This document shows positions 33,875 to 38,696 of a stretch of 38,696 bases of DNA, one piece after another. This stretch comes from Bacteroidaceae bacterium (GTDB lineage: Bacteria > Bacteroidota > Bacteroidia > Bacteroidales > Bacteroidaceae), in contig JAFUHF010000053.1 in the NCBI GenBank assembly GCA_017468985.1, positions 1 to 38,696 of the forward strand. Direction: 5' to 3'. The notes below the pieces were generated by a model, which saw nothing but the letters and a program-made list of their open reading frames with translations, did no database searches and was not told where the DNA came from. Position numbers and translations under genes: made by a program. Numbering within the stretch: the stretch's first letter is position 1; every line of letters starts with the position of its first letter.

Positions 33875-34885
33875 TTAGATATATCCAATCATATACTCGT
33901 TGGCCGACACAAGCGTTTTCCACAAGAAAAGCAGGGGTACCAATTCGAGCGTGCAAAAGTACAAAAAAAGGTGGATAATGCCAAAGCTGTATTCGAAAAA
34001 AATTTGTTTTGTCTTGAATATCACCAATATCTCCGTGAGACAAACGATGCCTAAAACCAGTGGAATAGTAACCGTAATGGACAAATCGAAATACACGACA
34101 AGCAGCACAACGGGCATGAAGCACAAGGCCTGCACCAAGACCATCAGATTGTAGGCATTCATCCATTGCGAACGCTGCTGAGTTGAGAAGAACGTCCAAT
34201 TGAAGATCATGGAACAGGCATACTTTCCCAAATAGAACAGCAAGAAGATACCCATGTCCAGTCCGAGGAGCAAATAAGGAGACACTTGGTTGAAAACCGA
34301 AGTCAACCGCTCCTGGGTATAATTGAAGAAGAGCAGCGTCATAAGAAAGCAGGCCAAAAGCACGATGTAGAACTGATTCTTCATCTCGCTGTCGGACTTC
34401 AGGGTAAAGATCTGGTTACGATCACGGTTATAGAAGAAATTCTTCAGTTGCATGATGAGCACATGCATTGACTGTGTCAGGATATACATTGCCACGAAGA
34501 AACTAAGCAACAAGATGGACGTCACAAACTCGTCGGACCTCAAGCTATAGGGCACGGGGTCGCCAGGGATGCCGTTGATCGTGATTTTCTGTTCTGGATG
34601 AAGATAAGGATTCCCCTTAAAATATCCGTCGCGATAGGAGGGCACAGTAGTGGGACGAGAAGAAGGAAGCCATGGAAGATAGAGCGTATCTGGACGCTGC
34701 GAAGGAGCCACCCTTACGGGACTGAAGTATTTCTGCACGATGTCATCCTTTTCAGACTCCGAGGCTGAGCTTGGCAGAAGCTTGATGGCCTGATATGGCG
34801 TAACTGGACGATGGAATACCGGTTCTTCGTCCACCTGAATCTGGCTCAGATCGAAATTATAATAAAGGATGTCGTCTTGCTGCAT
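33875..34885 (-). CDS. DUF4271 membrane protein
   Basis: A 336-residue protein of the Bacteroidetes DUF4271 family. Residues 1-125 are soluble and proline-rich (FHRPVTPYQAIKLLP and TLYLPWLPSSRPTT). About six to seven membrane helices follow from residue 128 (TSILLLSFFVAMYILTQSM, FYIVLLACFLMTLLFF and others), ending LFLWKTLVSANEYMIGYI. The function is unknown. It starts 1 nt after the LOG-family stop and is followed 17 nt later by hemD. Confidence 0.85.
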   Translation of the reverse strand: MQQDDILYYNFDLSQIQVDEEPVFHRPVTPYQAIKLLPSSASESEKDDIVQKYFSPVRVAPSQRPDTLYLPWLPSSRPTTVPSYRDGYFKGNPYLHPEQKITINGIPGDPVPYSLRSDEFVTSILLLSFFVAMYILTQSMHVLIMQLKNFFYNRDRNQIFTLKSDSEMKNQFYIVLLACFLMTLLFFNYTQERLTSVFNQVSPYLLLGLDMGIFLLFYLGKYACSMIFNWTFFSTQQRSQWMNAYNLMVLVQALCFMPVVLLVVYFDLSITVTIPLVLGIVCLTEILVIFKTKQIFFEYSFGIIHLFLYFCTLELVPLLFLWKTLVSANEYMIGYI

Positions 34886-34886
34886 A

Positions 34887-35471
34887 CTATTTCAATACAC
34901 GTTTCTCCAAAGGCTGCTGCTCATCGGGCAACTCCATAAACAGACGTACGGCCTCCTCGGGCGTTCGGGCCACGGCCCACAAACGGGTATGTTCCGGCCT
35001 CATCATGCGCTGATCCACGCATTCCTCCAACTGCTGGAGCAGAGCATCGTAGAATCCGGCCGTATTGAGTATGATGATGGGACCTTTATAGAGGCCGAGT
35101 TGCTTTTGGGTGATGCATTCCAGAAGTTCTTCGAGCGTGCCGCAGCCACCGGGGAGGACGATGATGCCATCGCTCAGTTCACGCATCTTCTGCTTGCGGC
35201 TACCCATGTCAGGCGTAATCTCCAAGTGCTCCAGTTTCCGATGATGCCATCCGCGCTGCACCATGAATTCGGGGATGACGCCCACAATATCGCCACAGGC
35301 TTGAAGGTAGCCATCAGCTACGATTCCCATGATTCCGACTGCTCCAGCACCATAAACAACCGACAGCTTGCAAAGCAGACATTGGCGTACCAATTCGCGC
35401 GCTGCCTCATTATAGATTTCGGCAGCCTGCTCGCTTGAGGCACAAAACACACAAACAGATCTTCGCCTCAT
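34887..35471 (-). CDS. LOG-family nucleoside monophosphate phosphoribohydrolase
   Basis: A 194-residue cytosolic protein of the LOG (lonely guy) family, which releases a free base from nucleotide 5'-monophosphates; in plants it activates cytokinins. PGGCGTLEE is the catalytic and phosphate-binding motif, MGSRKQKM supplies the conserved Arg and Lys, and [11 protein letters not shown] is the Rossmann loop. The start codon overlaps the metK stop by 4 nt (ATGA). The in vivo substrate in this organism is unknown. Confidence 0.93.
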   Translation of the reverse strand: MRRRSVCVFCASSEQAAEIYNEAARELVRQCLLCKLSVVYGAGAVGIMGIVADGYLQACGDIVGVIPEFMVQRGWHHRKLEHLEITPDMGSRKQKMRELSDGIIVLPGGCGTLEELLECITQKQLGLYKGPIIILNTAGFYDALLQQLEECVDQRMMRPEHTRLWAVARTPEEAVRLFMELPDEQQPLEKRVLK

Positions 35472-36787
35472 GACAGGCCAAATGCTTGCTTGATAGCGTC
35501 TACCTTGTCTAACTTCTCCCAGGTGAAGAGTTCCACTTCCAAGTCCAGCGTCCTGGGACCATTGGCAGCTCCGCCATTGTTGTATCGACTCGTGAAATGC
35601 TTCACCACCACTTCGGGCTGCCGTCCCATATGGCCATAAGCGGCGGTTTCTTCATAGATAGGCTTGCGCAGCTTCAGATTCTTGATAATCGCATTGGGCG
35701 TAAGGGGGAAGAGGTCCTTGATTTTCGCTGCAATTTCTGCATCGCTCCATTTAACGTGACTTTTGCCGTAGGTGTCAACAAAGATGCTTACGGGCTGTGC
35801 TTCACCAATGGCGTAACTCAGCTGCACGAGCATTTCGTCACTCACTCCGGCCGCCACCATGTTTTTGGCAATATGGCGTGCAGCATAAGCGGCACTACGG
35901 TCTACCTTTGACGGATCCTTACCGGAAAAGGCGCCACCGCCATGGGCACCGCGGCCTCCATAAGTGTCAACAATGATCTTGCGACCCGTGAGTCCCGTAT
36001 CGCCATGAGGTCCACCTATCACGAACTTTCCTGTAGGATTCACGAGGTAGCGCGTCTTTTCATCAAAGAGCCGGGCAATTTCGGCATCATCCAGATCCTG
36101 AGCTATGACACGTGGTATCAATATCTGCTTTACGTCGGCTTTGATTTGCTGCTGCATGGCTTTGTCGGCCGCGTCCTGATCTCCTCCGAAGTCTGAGGCC
36201 GACAGGAATTCGTCGTGCTGTGTTGAAACTACGATGGTATCAATGTGAACGGGACAGCCATCGTCATCATACTCTACGGTCACCTGACTTTTGGCATCTG
36301 GACGGAGATAGGTCATCTGACGGCCTTCTTTCCGTATGACAGAAAGCGTTTTCACAATGCGCTGAGCCAAGTCAATGGGCAAAGGCATGTAGTTAGACGT
36401 CTCGTTGGTAGCATAACCGAACATCATACCCTGATCGCCGGCTCCTTGCTCTTCTTCGGTCTGGCGACGCACACCACGGTCAATGTCTTGACTCTGTTCA
36501 TGAACGGCATTGAGCACACCACAACTGTCGGCATCAAATCCATACTCTGATTTGGTATAACCAATGCGCCGGATGGTTTCGCGAGCCACAAGAGGGATGT
36601 CTATGTAGGCATCGGAACTCACTTCACCTGCCACAATCACCTGGCCTGTGGTTACCAGCGTTTCGCATGCCACATGCGAGTCCTCGTCGAAAGCCAGCAG
36701 CTTGTCGAGAACCGCGTCTGATATTTGGTCGGCTACCTTGTCGGGATGGCCTTCCGAAACTGATTCTGAAGTAAACAAATAACCCAT
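35468..36787 (-). CDS. metK: S-adenosylmethionine synthetase
   Basis: A 439-residue enzyme that makes SAM from methionine and [31 protein letters not shown] and [20 protein letters not shown] are the family signatures, including ATP- and methionine-binding residues. It is slightly longer than the roughly 385-residue E. coli enzyme, as usual in Bacteroidetes. It heads a seven-gene minus-strand run. A SAM-II aptamer sits at the start of its roughly 220-nt leader, so feedback control by SAM is expected. Confidence 0.97.
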   Translation of the reverse strand: MGYLFTSESVSEGHPDKVADQISDAVLDKLLAFDEDSHVACETLVTTGQVIVAGEVSSDAYIDIPLVARETIRRIGYTKSEYGFDADSCGVLNAVHEQSQDIDRGVRRQTEEEQGAGDQGMMFGYATNETSNYMPLPIDLAQRIVKTLSVIRKEGRQMTYLRPDAKSQVTVEYDDDGCPVHIDTIVVSTQHDEFLSASDFGGDQDAADKAMQQQIKADVKQILIPRVIAQDLDDAEIARLFDEKTRYLVNPTGKFVIGGPHGDTGLTGRKIIVDTYGGRGAHGGGAFSGKDPSKVDRSAAYAARHIAKNMVAAGVSDEMLVQLSYAIGEAQPVSIFVDTYGKSHVKWSDAEIAAKIKDLFPLTPNAIIKNLKLRKPIYEETAAYGHMGRQPEVVVKHFTSRYNNGGAANGPRTLDLEVELFTWEKLDKVDAIKQAFGLS

Positions 36788-36944
36788 ATTCTATATCTAT
36801 TTATTATTAAAGGACTATCCATTCTGCCAAGCCTCAGACTATGCTGAAAAAGGCAGCGCTGAAACAATGGAACATGGCACAAACGGAATCGCACCAACTG
36901 AGAAACGGGTAAAGCAAGTTAACGGTATGCCGTGGGGTCACTGA

Positions 36945-37001
36945 AGCCCTATTTAGCATTTTTTATCGTGGTTGCAATCAGCCCAAATCTCTCCACTATC
37001 T
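36945..37001 (-). promoter_or_regulatory. SAM-II riboswitch
   Basis: On the minus strand, P1 arm GTGG (36993-36996) is followed by GATTTG, a short variable piece and ATTGCAA. The closing arm CCAC (36968-36971) comes next, then GATAAAAAATGCTAAA. The order GATTTG, TTGCA, CCACG, A-rich linker, GCTAAA matches the SAM-II (SAM-alpha) aptamer consensus. It starts within a few nt of the predicted transcription start, and its ligand is the product of the downstream metK. It lies about 155 nt before the metK ATG, which is unusual for this class. Confidence 0.8.
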
Positions 37002-37014
37002 CCTTTTCGAAGTG

Positions 37015-37046
37015 CAAAGTTACAAATAAGTCAACGCACGAAGCAA
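37015..37046 (-). promoter_or_regulatory. Promoter of metK and the downstream run
   Basis: Minus strand TTG (37044-37046), 21 nt, TAACTTTG (37015-37022). Predicted start near 37008, directly before the SAM-II aptamer. Confidence 0.7.
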
Positions 37047-37181
37047 GAAAAAGCCTGCTTTTCTTAACAGAATGACTTCAGTCATCCATACCCATTTCTT
37101 ACATTTTGCATCAATATTATTGCCAACGAAATACAATTTGAAAGAATTTTCGGGCAAAATATAACATTTTGACAGAACTTG

Positions 37182-37212
37182 TTGCTAAAAACTTGAATAA
37201 TGACTAATTTTG
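37182..37212 (+). promoter_or_regulatory. Promoter of asnB
   Basis: TTG at 37182-37184, 20 nt, TAATTTTG at 37205-37212, 40 nt before the ATG. An inverted repeat ATGACT/AGTCAT at 37072-37085 lies between the divergent metK and asnB promoters and could be an operator. No gene lies in the 465-nt gap. Confidence 0.7.
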
Positions 37213-37252
37213 CATCCACATTTATCATCCTATCTATAAAAGAAGCATCACT

Positions 37253-38696
37253 ATGTGTGGAATTGCAGGTATATTCAACGCCACCGGCCCAGCTGAGGCA
37301 GTGCGCGAACAAGCTCTGAAAATGGCATCTCGATTGCGTCACAGAGGCCCAGACTGGAGCGGACTATGGCAAAGCAGAAAGGCCGTACTGGCTCATGAAC
37401 GTTTATCCATCGTCGATCCTACCTCGGGAAGACAACCACTGCTGAGTCCCGACGGACGTATGGTATTGGCCGTAAACGGAGAAATTTACAATCACCAAGA
37501 ACTACGCAAGCACTATGAAGGAAGTTATCAGTTCCAGACGGGTTCGGACTGCGAAGTCATTCTTCCGCTCTATCGTGAAAAAGGCATTGCCATGCTGGAA
37601 GACCTGAGCGGAATCTTTGCATTCGCACTTTATGACGAAGTCAGTGACGATTTCCTCATTGCGCGCGATCCCATAGGCGTCATACCTTTATATATAGGTC
37701 ACGGAACGGACGGAAGCATCTACGTGGCCAGCGAACTGAAAGCATTGGAAGGCCAATGCGAAAGCTACGAGCCCTTCCTCCCAGGACATTACTACTTGGG
37801 CAGCGAAGGACGAATGGTGCGCTGGTACAAGCGCGACTGGGTGGACTATGATGCCGTAAAGGACAACGATGCTTCTCCGAGCGACGTTCGCATTGCGCTT
37901 GAGGCCACCGTGAAGCGCCAACTGATGTGCGATGTGCCTTACGGCGTGCTGCTCTCCGGCGGATTAGACAGTTCCGTGATTTCCGCCATTGCGCAGAAGT
38001 ATGCCGCTCGTCGCGTAGAGTCGGGCGACCAGCAGGGAGCCTGGTGGCCGCAGCTGCACTCTTTTGCCGTGGGCTTGAAAGGCGCGCCCGACCTGAGCAA
38101 AGCCGCAGAAGTGGCCCGTCACATCGGCACGGTTCATCATGAAATCAACTACACCATACAGGAAGGGTTGGATGCCATCCGCGACGTTATCTATTATATT
38201 GAGACCTACGACGTCACCACCGTCAGGGCTTCTACTCCCATGTATCTGCTGGCGCGCGTCATCAAGAGCATGGGCATCAAGATGGTGCTGAGCGGCGAAG
38301 GAGCCGACGAAGTATTTGGCGGTTACCTATACTTCCACAAGGCTCCCAACGGCCGAGCCTTCCATGAAGAAACGGTGCGGAAGCTCTCCAAGCTCCACCT
38401 CTACGACTGTCTGCGTGCCAACAAGAGTCTGTCGGCCTGGGGAGTGGAAGGCAGAGTGCCCTTCCTCGACAAAGAGTTTCTCGATGTAGCCATGCGGCTC
38501 AAGCCCGAAGCCAAGATGTGTCCGGGAAACACCATTGAGAAGCGCATCGTACGCGAAGCCTTCCAAGACATGCTTCCCGAAAGCGTGGCGTGGCGGCAGA
38601 AGGAACAGTTCAGCGACGGAGTGGGCTACAGCTGGATCGACACACTCAAGGACATCACCTCGAAGGCCGTAAGCGACGAACAGATGGCTCACGCCG
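37253..38696 (+). CDS. asnB: Asparagine synthase (glutamine-hydrolysing), 5' part
   Basis: The first 481 codons of asparagine synthetase B; the window ends inside the gene. It makes asparagine from aspartate, ATP and glutamine-derived ammonia. Met is followed by the N-terminal nucleophile Cys2 (MCGIAGIFN). RHRGPDWSG and VNGEIYNH mark the glutaminase domain (about 1-200). GVLLSGGLDSSV is the PP-loop of the synthetase domain, and GEGADEVFGGY and EGRVPFLDKEF follow. The ATG fits the family start exactly and lies 40 nt after a good promoter. Confidence 0.97.
   Translation, partial: MCGIAGIFNATGPAEAVREQALKMASRLRHRGPDWSGLWQSRKAVLAHERLSIVDPTSGRQPLLSPDGRMVLAVNGEIYNHQELRKHYEGSYQFQTGSDCEVILPLYREKGIAMLEDLSGIFAFALYDEVSDDFLIARDPIGVIPLYIGHGTDGSIYVASELKALEGQCESYEPFLPGHYYLGSEGRMVRWYKRDWVDYDAVKDNDASPSDVRIALEATVKRQLMCDVPYGVLLSGGLDSSVISAIAQKYAARRVESGDQQGAWWPQLHSFAVGLKGAPDLSKAAEVARHIGTVHHEINYTIQEGLDAIRDVIYYIETYDVTTVRASTPMYLLARVIKSMGIKMVLSGEGADEVFGGYLYFHKAPNGRAFHEETVRKLSKLHLYDCLRANKSLSAWGVEGRVPFLDKEFLDVAMRLKPEAKMCPGNTIEKRIVREAFQDMLPESVAWRQKEQFSDGVGYSWIDTLKDITSKAVSDEQMAHA

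Overview
The window is chromosomal DNA of a Bacteroidales bacterium, most likely Prevotellaceae. Three things support this. Many genes are preceded by the Bacteroidetes promoter pattern (TTG about 19-21 nt before TAnnTTTG). The superoxide dismutase is of the Porphyromonas/Bacteroides type. Several protein families are largely confined to this phylum (DUF4271, DUF6261-like, DUF4488-like, YfhO-type membrane proteins). The genus assignment is inference. Gene density is high and there is no prophage, insertion sequence or CRISPR array.

Layout. 1-812: the end of a HipA-family kinase gene. 1058-7326 (+): ahcY, a large YfhO-like membrane protein, hisS and a secreted GH43 enzyme in a tight run. 7465-11633 (+): a secreted DUF4488-like protein, RNase R and an exported metallo-beta-lactamase-fold protein overlapping it by 4 nt. 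11667-12269: iron-type superoxide dismutase. 12415-16432 (+): a compact three-gene unit coding for an exported Sel1-repeat/caspase-like protease, a CHASE2 membrane sensor and a small exported protein. This is the most interesting candidate system here. 16634-17140: an unknown protein. 17169-19722 (-): thioredoxin-like protein, radical SAM enzyme and a PAP2 phosphatase with a probable beta-barrel tail. 19823-20500 (-): a B3/4-domain protein. 20664-21962 (+): a metallo-beta-lactamase/GNAT fusion. 22079-23492: a promoter, a tiny leader ORF and a 42-nt tandem repeat array in front of a DUF6261-like gene. 23850-26510 (+): a porin and sodium:solute symporter pair. 26629-28597 (-): crcB, a DUF2795 protein, a PduO-type cobalamin adenosyltransferase and a methyltransferase-like protein. 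28695-28947: a candidate small RNA on the plus strand and tRNA-Gln on the minus strand. 28996-31290 (-): a frameshifted glycerophosphodiester phosphodiesterase and tyrS. 31777-36787 (-): a seven-gene run metK, LOG, DUF4271, hemD, rnpA, yidD, tatD, headed by a SAM-II riboswitch. 37253-end (+): asnB, cut by the window edge.

How genes work together. MetK and AhcY form two steps of the S-adenosylmethionine cycle, at opposite ends of the window. The metK leader carries a SAM-sensing aptamer unusually far from the start codon, so SAM may set expression of a run that also includes heme and tRNA-processing genes. The caspase/CHASE2/small-protein unit looks like an envelope-located sensor plus protease; its role is inference. 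The porin and symporter probably take one solute across both membranes.
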